From positions 1 to 43,723 of the forward strand of contig WJMI01000078.1 of NCBI GenBank assembly GCA_014728015.1: a stretch of DNA of 43,723 bases, written 5' to 3'. Below the pieces are notes generated by a model that did no database searches, had not been told where the DNA came from, and was given only the letters and a program-made list of their open reading frames with translations. How positions within the stretch are numbered: position 1 is the stretch's first letter; every line of letters begins with the position of its first letter. This document shows, one piece after another, positions 15,614-23,735 of the stretch. Source of the DNA: Chitinivibrionales bacterium. GTDB lineage: Bacteria; Fibrobacterota; Chitinivibrionia; Chitinivibrionales; WJMI01. A program made the translations under genes and the position numbers.

Positions 15614-15931
15614 CTACCCTCTGGTATTGTCCCGAATCCACTGGAGGTATTCTGGGCTGCCCGACCCGACGGGCCACGATACCACGCACGGGCAGTCGTA
15701 GGAGTGGAGCTGCTTCACTCTTTCCGCGACGGCATCCACCAGGGCCGACCGTGTCTTGACAAAAAGGACCACCTCGGACCCCGTCTCGATTTCCCCTTGC
15801 CACCGGTATACCGACTCCATGCCCGGGATACTGTTGGCACACGCCGCGAGCCTTTCCTCAACCAGCACGCGGCCAATCTTCTTCGCCTCGGCCATGTCCG
15901 CCGCGGTAATGTAGACAAAAGAGAATGTCAT
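15614..15931 (-). CDS. cutA: CutA1-family protein
   Basis: This 105-residue protein has the CutA landmarks VYITAADMAEAKKIGRVLVE, RLAACANSIPGMESVYRWQG and VLFVKTRSALVDAVAERVKQ, then HSYDCPCVV and the closing YLQWIRDNT. The family forms very stable trimers of ferredoxin-like fold, linked to divalent-cation tolerance, with the true role unclear. The start ATG at 15931 has AGGAGG seven bases upstream; 13 further in-frame codons upstream look non-native. The gene is convergent with rtcB; a small ACGAAG-loop-CTTCGT hairpin lies in the 86-bp gap. Confidence 0.93.
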   Translation of the reverse strand: MTFSFVYITAADMAEAKKIGRVLVEERLAACANSIPGMESVYRWQGEIETGSEVVLFVKTRSALVDAVAERVKQLHSYDCPCVVSWPVGSGSPEYLQWIRDNTRG

Positions 15932-16061
15932 GGTACGGCCTCCTGGCTGGCTGTTGAACAAATCGGGCACCTTTTAACGGCGCTTCGACGCGGCTCAGGG
16001 CGCTCAAACCAGGGGGAAAGCCTTCCCCCTCCATGAACAACCGATAAAGGGTGTTGGATGC

Positions 16062-16430
16062 TTAAGCCACCAGCGCTTCGCGCTCGGCGATAATCCGCCC
16101 GAGCTTCTTCATGGGGACAGGCTTCTCAAAGAAAAACGCTTTGAGGTCCTGCAGCTTTTCCTCGGCAATCTCGGACAGATACCCCGAGATCATGATCCGG
16201 GTAACACCGGGGCTGGTGGACTCCATGAGCTGGATGCCGTTGACATGCGGCATTTTGTAGTCGGTTATCAGAACGTCAACCTCGTTATGGCGGATATAAT
16301 TCTGCGCTTCGACAGAATCGTTAAATGTATGCACCGCCGCGTTTTTCGAGAGAAACTGGATATAATTCTCGAGCAAATCGGTGATGCTGGACTCATCATC
16401 CACAACAACAACTTCCAGTTTTTTTCCCAT
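16062..16430 (-). CDS. Stand-alone response-regulator receiver protein
   Basis: This single CheY-like domain of 122 residues has the acidic pair DD at 11-12, phospho-acceptor D57 in LITDYKMPHVNG, Ser/Thr-type switch MISGY (S82), and conserved K103 in FEKPVP. There is no output domain and no adjacent sensor kinase, so it probably acts by protein contact in a phosphorelay. A possible promoter (TTGCAC, 17 bp, TAAACT) puts transcription start near 16466, which favours the internal ATG at 16430 (MGKKLEVVVV) over the upstream ATG at 16463. Confidence 0.85.
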   Translation of the reverse strand: MGKKLEVVVVDDESSITDLLENYIQFLSKNAAVHTFNDSVEAQNYIRHNEVDVLITDYKMPHVNGIQLMESTSPGVTRIMISGYLSEIAEEKLQDLKAFFFEKPVPMKKLGRIIAEREALVA

Positions 16431-16723
16431 ACACCTGGCCTCGAATTGAATTGATGTACCCATAGCCCATTGAGTTTATCATTACGGTACAGGGCGTGCA
16501 ATACTTTTCTTTCCCCTACTGCAGAACCCGCGGACAGCCGCATCGATACACGGAGGCGATGCGTTCTTTCGAACGAGCTTTGATGATGTCGCAACCGCGC
16601 CTGTATCGGCCGAACCACGGGCATACCCCGATATGATAAGAATAGGAAGAAGAGGCTTTGGGGTACGATACAGATTCGAGCCAGGAACCAAGAAGGACGG
16701 TATCATCCTCCAGGGGGAGGAAT

Positions 16724-17209
16724 ATGCGCGGCCGTTCTTGGATATATCAACGATCGAAAAGGCAATTAAGCCTTTGCTTCACTGTGGAATTCTCGCGAGC
16801 AGGTCTTTCCGATGCAGGGCGGTTGGCTGCCGATGCGCTCGAGCAAACAGCTTTAATCTATCTTCAATGCAATCAAGCGATTGAACGACGCGGAAGGCGC
16901 TATGCAGGCCGGCATTTCGGCGTACACAGGGACGAGCTTGGACAGGAGATTGCAGACCGAATCACGGATATAGCAGATAACAAGTTTCATTTCAATATGT
17001 TGCTTCAGTATCCGCCCTTTTTCAAGGCGCATCTCATACGCGTAGAAAGAGCGTTCAGCAACGTTGCAACATATCGTAAAAATAAAGAGTTAGTGGATCA
17101 ATTCCGCCGCAGGCTGAACTATCCTCAGGTTTTGCAGCCGGAACCAAAACTGGTTCACTCTCGTGCCCTGCGAGAGAACTTTGCCGTGATATCGTCGAGC
17201 GCGCCATAG
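16724..17209 (+). CDS. Hypothetical protein
   Basis: This frame of 161 residues has an unusually good ribosome site (GGGGGAGGAAT before ATG 16724). The protein is basic and helical, with the middle segment LTDIADNKFHFNML-like and YPPFFKAHLIRVERAF; I recognise no family. Its last 55 nt overlap the end of the convergent RND permease gene, so the extreme C-terminus (SRALRENFAVISSSAP) is antisense to the permease tail. The upstream 260 bp (16464-16723) holds only the response-regulator promoter. The strong ribosome site is the main support. Confidence 0.5.
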   Translation: MRGRSWIYQRSKRQLSLCFTVEFSRAGLSDAGRLAADALEQTALIYLQCNQAIERRGRRYAGRHFGVHRDELGQEIADRITDIADNKFHFNMLLQYPPFFKAHLIRVERAFSNVATYRKNKELVDQFRRRLNYPQVLQPEPKLVHSRALRENFAVISSSAP

Positions 17210-20200
17210 GCGCAGGGTATGACGATCAGCGTGCCGACCGTTGAGAAGAACAGACCGAAGATAATCGTTGATGCCATGGGACTCCAGGTGGCGGACATGC
17301 CTCCAAGGCCTATTGCCATAGGCAGAAGTCCACCGATAGTGGTCACCGAGGTGAGGATGATCGGGCGGAGCCGTACGGCGGCGCCCTCGGCAACAGCCTC
17401 GGCCACATCGGCTCCCGTGCGGCGCAACCCATTGATAAAGCTGATGAGCACGATAGAGTCGTTGACGCTGATGCCGGCAAGCGCCACTCCCGCGAACAGG
17501 ACGGTTATGGACACCGGAGTGCCCGAGAAGAACAGAAACATAACACATCCGACGAACGCAAAGGGAATCGTGAACATGATGATGAACGGCTGAAGAAATG
17601 ACTTGAACTGCGCTCCCAGAATGACGTAGATGAGAAACAGTCCTATCCAGAACAGGCGAAGGATATCGATAAACACTACCTTGAATTCCTGCCACTGGCC
17701 CCCCATCTCAAGGGTGATATCCGGATAGAGCGGGCGATACCTGGCAGCGAATTCTTCTTCGACGCGTTTGCTGATCTCCTGTATCGGCGCCCCCTCTTGG
17801 GCATCCGCGCTCACGGTTACTTCTCGCTTGCGGTCGGTGCGCTTGATAATGGCCATTCCGGTCCCGCGCTCAAGCGAGCATACCGTGGAGAACGGCACGA
17901 GGCGCCCGTCGGGCGTGGGGAACTTCATCTGCAGAAGGTCGTCGACCGTCCCGCGGTCGCGCTCGGCAAGCTTGACAATAACATCGACCGCATCATCCTC
18001 ATCGTAGTACGTCGTCGCTTCGACGCCTTCAAAGCAGTTCCGCACGTATAGGCCGATCTGCCCGACGCTCAGGCCCAGCTCGGATGCGCGCTGCTCGTTT
18101 ACGTCGAGCCGCAGCTCGGGACCGCCGGGATCGAAGTTGTCGTCGATGTTGTACAGCGAGGGATACTCCTCGAGGAGCCGCCTGAAGTCCGCGGCGATCG
18201 AGGACATGTCGTCGAAGTTGTCGCCGGCGAGCCGGAACTGGACCGGCTTGTCGACCGGCGGGCCGGTGTTGACCATCCTGAACCGGACATCCTCGGCGCC
18301 GGGAATGTCGGCGCACAGCTTCTTGAATTCCTCCATGATTTCCAAAATGGGCCGTGCCCGCCCTTCCTTGCGCTCCGCGACATCCACGCTGAGCTGCCCG
18401 ACGTTGTCCTGCTCAATCCAGTCGTCATCGGTCTGCATCAGGCCCACCGATGATGTCACCGATACGATTTCGCCCTTGCCGATGTGGGGAAGCAGGCGTT
18501 CTTCGAAGCGCCGCACGATTTCATCGGTGCCGCTTCGCGGCGTGCCTTTGGGAAGCTCGATGTCGATATAAAACATGGTCCAGTCTTCTTCGGCAAACAG
18601 ATCTTCCTTGACAAACCGTGTCACTACGGCGCTGACGATAATGACCAGCAGTGTAATGCCGAGCGCGAGCCACCGTCTCTTGAATATCCGGGCAACAAGC
18701 GCCCTGAACGCCCCCTGGAAGCGTCCTATCCAGCCCGTTCCCTTTTCCTTGGCTTTGCCGCCCCACTCCGCGAAATGCACGGGAAGGAACACCAGCGCCT
18801 CGAGTGTCGATGCCACCAGGGCCAGCGACACGACAATCGGTACGATGCGCATGAACTTGCCCATAATGCCCGGCAGCAGCATGAGCGGCAGAAACGCCGC
18901 CAGCGTGGTCATGGTTGCCGCGATTACCGGCTTGACAACCTCATTGGTCCCCGCGATTGCGGCATCGGCGGGTGAGAGCCCGAGCTGCCGGTGGCGGTAG
19001 CTGTTCTCGATTATCACGATGGCATGGTCGACGATCATGCCGAGCACGAGCACCAGCGCGAACAGCGAGCTGCCGTTGAGCGATTCGCCGTACCACTCCA
19101 TGAACATGAACGTGATGGCAAAGGTGATGGGTATGCCGAGCGCGGTTATCATGGAGTTCCGCAGGCCGATGAAGACAAGCAGCACAATAATCAGCATGCC
19201 AAAGCCCATGAGGGCGTTGCGTCCGAGCGTGCCCAGCGTGTCGCGAATGAAATAGGTGTTGTCGTTTGACAATGCGACGCGAATGCCCGCGGGCAGCGTT
19301 TCCTGAAACTCGTTGACAATCTGCTTCGCCTCTTCGACAACGCGAATCACATTGCCTTTCTCGGTGCGGGTAAGCCACAACGACACACAGGCGGTGCCGT
19401 TGAACCGCGCATCGTAGAGCGGGTCCGCGTACCCGTCATTGATGGTCCCCAGATCACCAACCGAAACCGAGCCGCCCCCGGGCGTACTCCGCACGACAAT
19501 CCGCTTGAAGTCCTCGGGTGTTGCCGCCTCGCCGCGCGTTTCGATCAGGTAGGCGCGGTTGCCCATCTCGAGCGTGCCGCCCGGCACGTTCATGTTGCGA
19601 TACTTCACGGCATTGGCGACATGATCGAGCGACAGGCCGAATGCTTCCAGCCTCCGGCGGTCCACCTCGATCCAGACTTCCTTCCGCTTCGCCCCGTAGA
19701 TTTCCACCTTGGCGATATCATCGACATCAAGGAGCTTGTCCCGCAGCGTAGTGGCTGCCCGGTGCATGGCGGCGGGATCGCCGAGCTCGTCGATAAGATT
19801 GACGGTGAGAATGGACATGAACTCGGTGGTGGAAAAGTCCTGGATGTGCGGATCGGTAACATCATCGGGGAGCTGGACCTTGTCGATTTCCGCGCGCAGG
19901 TCCTGGAACACGCGCGCGAATTCCTTCTCGGAAAGGTCGTCCTCGAATTCGACGAACATGTAGGTGGATCCGTCCCTGACCGTGGACTTGATAGCGCTGA
20001 TATGATCGACGTCGGAAATCTCTTTCTCAACCTCGACCGTGACGCTCTTTTCGACCTCCTCCGCGGATGCCCCGGGATACCCATAGGCAACGAGCACCCA
20101 GTTGAACGAGATATTGCTCATGACCTGCTGGGGAAGTCTGAAGAAGGAGACCAGGCCCAGCACCATGATGGCGGCCATCATGATATTGATAAGGACGGAG

Positions 20201-20229
20201 TTGGTGACCGAGAATTTGCCGATGTTCAT
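17155..20229 (-). CDS. RND efflux permease (HAE1 family)
   Basis: This 1024-residue inner-membrane transporter has standard RND architecture: TM1 (about 10-30), a large periplasmic porter domain, a six-TM block from about 330 to 480 including the proton-relay region LALVLGMIVDHAIVIIENSYR (broken here: FALVLVLGMIVDHAI, then VIIENS), a second porter domain, and a C-terminal six-TM block with GVALAGISVNDSIVLISFIN. It exports hydrophobic compounds together with the adaptor and TolC encoded just upstream. Its ATG overlaps the adaptor stop by 4 nt, so translation is coupled. Substrate is unknown; HAE1 rather than heavy-metal type is judged from the D-H in TM4 and overall pattern. Confidence 0.93.
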   Translation of the reverse strand: MNIGKFSVTNSVLINIMMAAIMVLGLVSFFRLPQQVMSNISFNWVLVAYGYPGASAEEVEKSVTVEVEKEISDVDHISAIKSTVRDGSTYMFVEFEDDLSEKEFARVFQDLRAEIDKVQLPDDVTDPHIQDFSTTEFMSILTVNLIDELGDPAAMHRAATTLRDKLLDVDDIAKVEIYGAKRKEVWIEVDRRRLEAFGLSLDHVANAVKYRNMNVPGGTLEMGNRAYLIETRGEAATPEDFKRIVVRSTPGGGSVSVGDLGTINDGYADPLYDARFNGTACVSLWLTRTEKGNVIRVVEEAKQIVNEFQETLPAGIRVALSNDNTYFIRDTLGTLGRNALMGFGMLIIVLLVFIGLRNSMITALGIPITFAITFMFMEWYGESLNGSSLFALVLVLGMIVDHAIVIIENSYRHRQLGLSPADAAIAGTNEVVKPVIAATMTTLAAFLPLMLLPGIMGKFMRIVPIVVSLALVASTLEALVFLPVHFAEWGGKAKEKGTGWIGRFQGAFRALVARIFKRRWLALGITLLVIIVSAVVTRFVKEDLFAEEDWTMFYIDIELPKGTPRSGTDEIVRRFEERLLPHIGKGEIVSVTSSVGLMQTDDDWIEQDNVGQLSVDVAERKEGRARPILEIMEEFKKLCADIPGAEDVRFRMVNTGPPVDKPVQFRLAGDNFDDMSSIAADFRRLLEEYPSLYNIDDNFDPGGPELRLDVNEQRASELGLSVGQIGLYVRNCFEGVEATTYYDEDDAVDVIVKLAERDRGTVDDLLQMKFPTPDGRLVPFSTVCSLERGTGMAIIKRTDRKREVTVSADAQEGAPIQEISKRVEEEFAARYRPLYPDITLEMGGQWQEFKVVFIDILRLFWIGLFLIYVILGAQFKSFLQPFIIMFTIPFAFVGCVMFLFFSGTPVSITVLFAGVALAGISVNDSIVLISFINGLRRTGADVAEAVAEGAAVRLRPIILTSVTTIGGLLPMAIGLGGMSATWSPMASTIIFGLFFSTVGTLIVIPCAYGALDDITAKFSRRARE

Positions 20230-21296
20230 CTGCTTCCTCCGGCCGAATCGGCCAGGGTGATTGCGACGGAATCGCCGCGCATGAGCGTGGTCATGCCCGT
20301 GACAATGAGTGTTTCTCCCACGGCAAGACCGTCGAGGATCTCGACCGTGTTGCCGGCCGTTCTGCCAAGCGTGACAAACCGCATTGCGGCGCGGGCGCCC
20401 TCGGCGACGAATGCCGCATCCTTGCGGTCGCGCTCGACGATTGCGCCCGCCGGGACCAGTACGACCGAGTCGGCGGTCTCGGTGGTGATCGTCACGCTCA
20501 CGGACATGCCCGACTTCACCGACCTGTCTCGCGTGTTCCTGAATACGACCTCGACCGGATAGGAGCCTGTCGACGGATCGCTGCCGGCCGCGACCGCAGC
20601 CACTTTGGCATCGAATGTCGTGCTGCCGAGCGCGGGGATGCGGACCTTCGCAGGCATGCCCTTGCGCAGAAGCCCCACTTCCATCTCGCCGACCGGCACG
20701 GTTGCTTTCAGTGAAGAGATATCAACGATACGGCAGACCATGGCGCCCGGGGCGAGATAGTTGCCCGGCTCGATCGTGCGTTCTTTCTGGGCGATGTATC
20801 CACCGATAGGCGCGGTAATCCTGCAATCGTTGAATGCTTTCTGGGCGGATTCCAGTCCGGCCCGCGCGCCCGAGGCCTGGGTCTGCGCGTTGGTATGCTC
20901 GGCTTCCGATGCGCTCCCCTGATCAAAAAGCTTCTTGGTTACCCGGAGATTGAGCTCGGCGGACGCGGCGGCTTTACGGGCCTGCTCCAGCGCAGCTTTC
21001 TGCACCGTGTTATCAACTTCGACAAGGACCGCGCCCTTGCCCACGCCGCCGCCCAGCCTGAAATGCACGGCCTCGATTTTCCCCTGGGTTTCGGATACCA
21101 CATAAACTTCACGGATGCCCGATGCCACGCCAGATGCCTGCACATGCTTTTTCAGCGTGCCCCGTGCCACCGGAATCGCCTCTACCGGCGTCGGCGGTTT
21201 CGTCTCCGTTCTCTCATCCTCGTTCTTTTCGCCCGGCGTGTCACAGCTTCCCGCAACCAGAAGGGCGGCGGTCAGGAGCCACCAGTACCGTTTCAT
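20226..21296 (-). CDS. RND membrane-fusion (adaptor) lipoprotein
   Basis: This 356-residue protein has a signal peptide with lipobox AGSC (Cys18), then the HlyD/AcrA order: beta-barrel/lipoyl strand VARGTLKKHVQASGVASG, an alpha-hairpin (LEQARKAAASAELNLRVTKK and AEHTNAQTQASGARAGL), second lipoyl half ITAPIGGYIAQK, and beta-barrel domain with VPVGEMEVGLLRKGMPAKVR. It bridges the inner-membrane pump and the outer-membrane channel in the periplasm. It overlaps both the TolC gene upstream and the permease gene downstream by ATGA, confirming one tripartite unit. Confidence 0.93.
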   Translation of the reverse strand: MKRYWWLLTAALLVAGSCDTPGEKNEDERTETKPPTPVEAIPVARGTLKKHVQASGVASGIREVYVVSETQGKIEAVHFRLGGGVGKGAVLVEVDNTVQKAALEQARKAAASAELNLRVTKKLFDQGSASEAEHTNAQTQASGARAGLESAQKAFNDCRITAPIGGYIAQKERTIEPGNYLAPGAMVCRIVDISSLKATVPVGEMEVGLLRKGMPAKVRIPALGSTTFDAKVAAVAAGSDPSTGSYPVEVVFRNTRDRSVKSGMSVSVTITTETADSVVLVPAGAIVERDRKDAAFVAEGARAAMRFVTLGRTAGNTVEILDGLAVGETLIVTGMTTLMRGDSVAITLADSAGGSR

Positions 21297-22753
21297 TGCG
21301 TTACCTCCAGTTTTCCAACAGCTTTCAAGTACTCAGCCTCATAGAGAAGACATTCGAAAAGCTTCTGTATGTAGCCGATCTTTGCCATGCGCGCGCCAAG
21401 GGAGACCTCGAGCAGTTGCGACTGGTTCACCAGGCCGCCGTCGTAGCGCTTCTGCATGATATCGAGATTCTTCTCCATGAGCTCCTGCTGTTTCCGCGCC
21501 GCTCCCACGCCTTCGTAGGCGGCCCGGTGAAACAGCCGGATGCGTTTCAAGTTGACTTCGAGCCGGTTTTCAACCTGCTGCTCTTCAACCTGCGCTTTCA
21601 TATGCGAATACCTGGACTGTCGATAGTTGGTGGAATTCCTGAACCCGGAAAACAGCGGCACGTTGACCGTTACTCCCGCGGTCCACCCCCTTTGTTCCTC
21701 GCGCGCCTCGAGGCTCCTGTTTTCGTCTACGAAATACGGCCAGGAATACGACCAGAACGTGTTGAGCTTGGGGAGGAACTGTGACACGGCTATTCTATTG
21801 TATCCTCCGGCGGCCCGGGTAAATGCTTTGATTGATTTGAACTGCGGGTTGTCCGCGGCTGAACCGCCGGCAAGGTCGCGGCGCGACGTATACCATTTCT
21901 CGAACGTTTCGAGGGGTTGAAGACGCGCCGTGGTGTCCGCCCGGCCCGCCTGAACACCCATTGCCTGGTACAGCGAAAGCAGCAGGAACCGCTCCGTGGC
22001 CTCGGCGAGCAGGAGCTCGCTTTCTTTCCGGGCGGCCTCGGCTTCCCACTGAAGCAGGTCGGTCATGGGTATGGCGCCCGACTGCTGGCGCACGCGGGCA
22101 TTGGCAAGGTTCTGTTTTGTCCACGAGACGTCCTGGCGCGCGACCACGGTGCGCTCCGCCGCCGCGAGTGCATCGAAATAGGCCTTGCGCGTGTTGTAAA
22201 TGACTTCCTGGCGCACGGCTTCGAACCGGAACTCTACGGCCTGTTTCGTGTCGCGGGCGATGCCGATGGCAATGAGTTCGGCGCCGCCATTGGTAATGGG
22301 CTGCGTCACCGTGACCGCGTGCTTGAATGTGGTCGCATACAGCCGGCTGGCGGAAAATGGATCCCCGGCGCCGGCATCGTCCGCCTGACCCGCAAGGGCC
22401 ATTTCGGCAAACGCCTGGTTGAGCGAGTCGCCAAAATCATGCTGTGTACCCAGCAATCCGAGCAGCGCCGGTATCTGCTCCATGCCCGAAAAGCTCTCGA
22501 ACCCTTCGTTGGCGGCATCCACGATATGCCCGTCCATCTGGGTGTACTCGAAGCTGTAGCCGACCGAGGGAAGGTAGCCGGCAACGGCATTGCGTTTTTC
22601 CCATTCCTTGGTGCGTTCTTCGAAATGCTGCGCGCGCATCTCGAAGCTGGTCGCCACGGCCTTGTTTTCCGCATCGGAAAGCGAAAGCGTCTTTGCCGCC
22701 AGCGCGCACGCCGCGCACACGAGCGCCGCCATACTGTGTCGAAACGTGTTCAC
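21293..22753 (-). CDS. TolC-family outer-membrane efflux protein
   Basis: This protein has about 486 residues with a signal peptide (SMAALVCAACALAAKT), followed by two OEP repeats of long helices, for example SFEMRAQHFEERTKEWEKRN and the ending DIMQKRYDGGLVNQSQLLEV. The GTG at 22753 is chosen because GGGGAGGAAG lies about eight bases upstream and it gives a normal signal peptide; the frame is open further but without sense. It would form the outer-membrane channel of this RND pump. It starts 26 nt after the PadR stop, so the regulator and pump share a transcript. Confidence 0.9.
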   Translation of the reverse strand: MNTFRHSMAALVCAACALAAKTLSLSDAENKAVATSFEMRAQHFEERTKEWEKRNAVAGYLPSVGYSFEYTQMDGHIVDAANEGFESFSGMEQIPALLGLLGTQHDFGDSLNQAFAEMALAGQADDAGAGDPFSASRLYATTFKHAVTVTQPITNGGAELIAIGIARDTKQAVEFRFEAVRQEVIYNTRKAYFDALAAAERTVVARQDVSWTKQNLANARVRQQSGAIPMTDLLQWEAEAARKESELLLAEATERFLLLSLYQAMGVQAGRADTTARLQPLETFEKWYTSRRDLAGGSAADNPQFKSIKAFTRAAGGYNRIAVSQFLPKLNTFWSYSWPYFVDENRSLEAREEQRGWTAGVTVNVPLFSGFRNSTNYRQSRYSHMKAQVEEQQVENRLEVNLKRIRLFHRAAYEGVGAARKQQELMEKNLDIMQKRYDGGLVNQSQLLEVSLGARMAKIGYIQKLFECLLYEAEYLKAVGKLEVTQ

Positions 22754-22779
22754 GTGTTGCTTCCTCCCCGGTACAGAGC

Positions 22780-23358
22780 TCAGTACTTGTAGTGTTCTTT
22801 CATGCCGGCCAGAAGATCGTCGTAGTACCTCGGCCGCCTGCGCAGAAGGTTCATGAGTTCCCGTGTCGATTCGATTTCCACGTGGATATGCTTGCGCGCG
22901 GCGCGGATGACCATAAGCGCCACTTCCATCTCGCATCCTTCGTAGCTGTCATGCTCCTCGTCGAGATGCGACAGGATGCTTTTCAGGTCGGTGATGCGCG
23001 CCTTGCAGTGCGCGCGGGCCTCGGTGGGCGGCATCCCGAAAAGAAAAGTCGTGCCGAGGGGAAAAAGGCTGTCGGGCTCCACGGTGGCGCGGAGCGCGGC
23101 AACCTGTTCGTCGTGCAGCCGTTTCCTGCCCTTGGCCGTGATAGCGTAGATCTTGCGGGGGGGCGTGCGGCCGACTTTCGCCGAGGTTACCTTGACACAG
23201 CCCTGTTTCTGCAGTCGAAGGAGCGTGCTGTAGATGGACGCCCGGGAGAGATGGGCCCAGTGCTCGAGACCGATGTCCTTGATGATACTGTTAATGGCAT
23301 AGGCGTGCTTGGGCTGGTCGTAGAGCAGGGCGAGTGAAACGAGCTCGTTCTTTGCCAC
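22780..23358 (-). CDS. PadR-family transcriptional regulator
   Basis: This 192-residue protein has an N-terminal PadR winged helix: NELVSLALLYDQPKHAYAIN (about 4-23), SRASIYSTLLRLQKQGCVKV (recognition helix), and wing PPRKIYAITAKGRKRL. A Vir-C-like helical C-terminus (about 100-185) serves dimerisation. PadR proteins commonly repress drug-efflux genes and are released by ligand; being first in an operon with a complete tripartite pump makes that role likely here, with autoregulation. The GTG start at 23358 has GGAGAAG upstream and directly precedes the wHTH. Confidence 0.9.
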   Translation of the reverse strand: MAKNELVSLALLYDQPKHAYAINSIIKDIGLEHWAHLSRASIYSTLLRLQKQGCVKVTSAKVGRTPPRKIYAITAKGRKRLHDEQVAALRATVEPDSLFPLGTTFLFGMPPTEARAHCKARITDLKSILSHLDEEHDSYEGCEMEVALMVIRAARKHIHVEIESTRELMNLLRRRPRYYDDLLAGMKEHYKY

Positions 23359-23421
23359 GGTATGGCTTCTCCGGGCGGCTTTTGTGAGCTTATTATTAGC
23401 AAGACTATTCCAAGCCGGACT

Positions 23422-23450
23422 AATATACCGCTTTGCGGCTCCTCTGTCAA
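23422..23450 (-). promoter_or_regulatory. Sigma-70 promoter of the padR-efflux operon
   Basis: On the minus strand TTGACA (23450-23445) and TATATT (23427-23422) are 17 bp apart, a near-consensus promoter. Transcription would start near 23415, leaving a leader of about 57 nt before the padR GTG. The AT-rich repeat GCTAATAATAAGC in the leader (about 23390-23402) could be part of an operator. Confidence 0.7.
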
Positions 23451-23665
23451 CCCCGATTCCCGCGGCACCGCAATGGTCCGTTTCTGGTCTGTAATCGTAT
23501 TCGTGCAAGAAACGTGCCAGCGCTTTGCGGGGCGCTTCTCAAGGATATTTTGCTGAAAGATGGTCTCTGTGGAGCGTGTGTCCGTTCTGTTTCTCATATC
23601 TTGTTGATATATCAGGGTGATAAATAGGCCGGCGCGCGACCGAAAAGGACCTTGTCAATTCGCTA

Positions 23666-23694
23666 TGGCAAATCAGGGTAGAGGATGCTATAAT
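23666..23694 (+). promoter_or_regulatory. Extended -10 promoter of the metallopeptidase-like gene
   Basis: TATAAT at 23689-23694 is preceded by TG plus one base (TGCTATAAT, an extended -10). A weak -35 box TGGCAA at 23666-23671 lies 17 bp away. The predicted start near 23701 is 35 bp before the chosen ATG. The space between this and the divergent padR promoter (23451-23665) holds no gene I can support. Confidence 0.6.
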
Positions 23695-23735
23695 AGGGAA
23701 ACAGCACGACCGTAATCTTCGTGGTGGAGCAGTTG

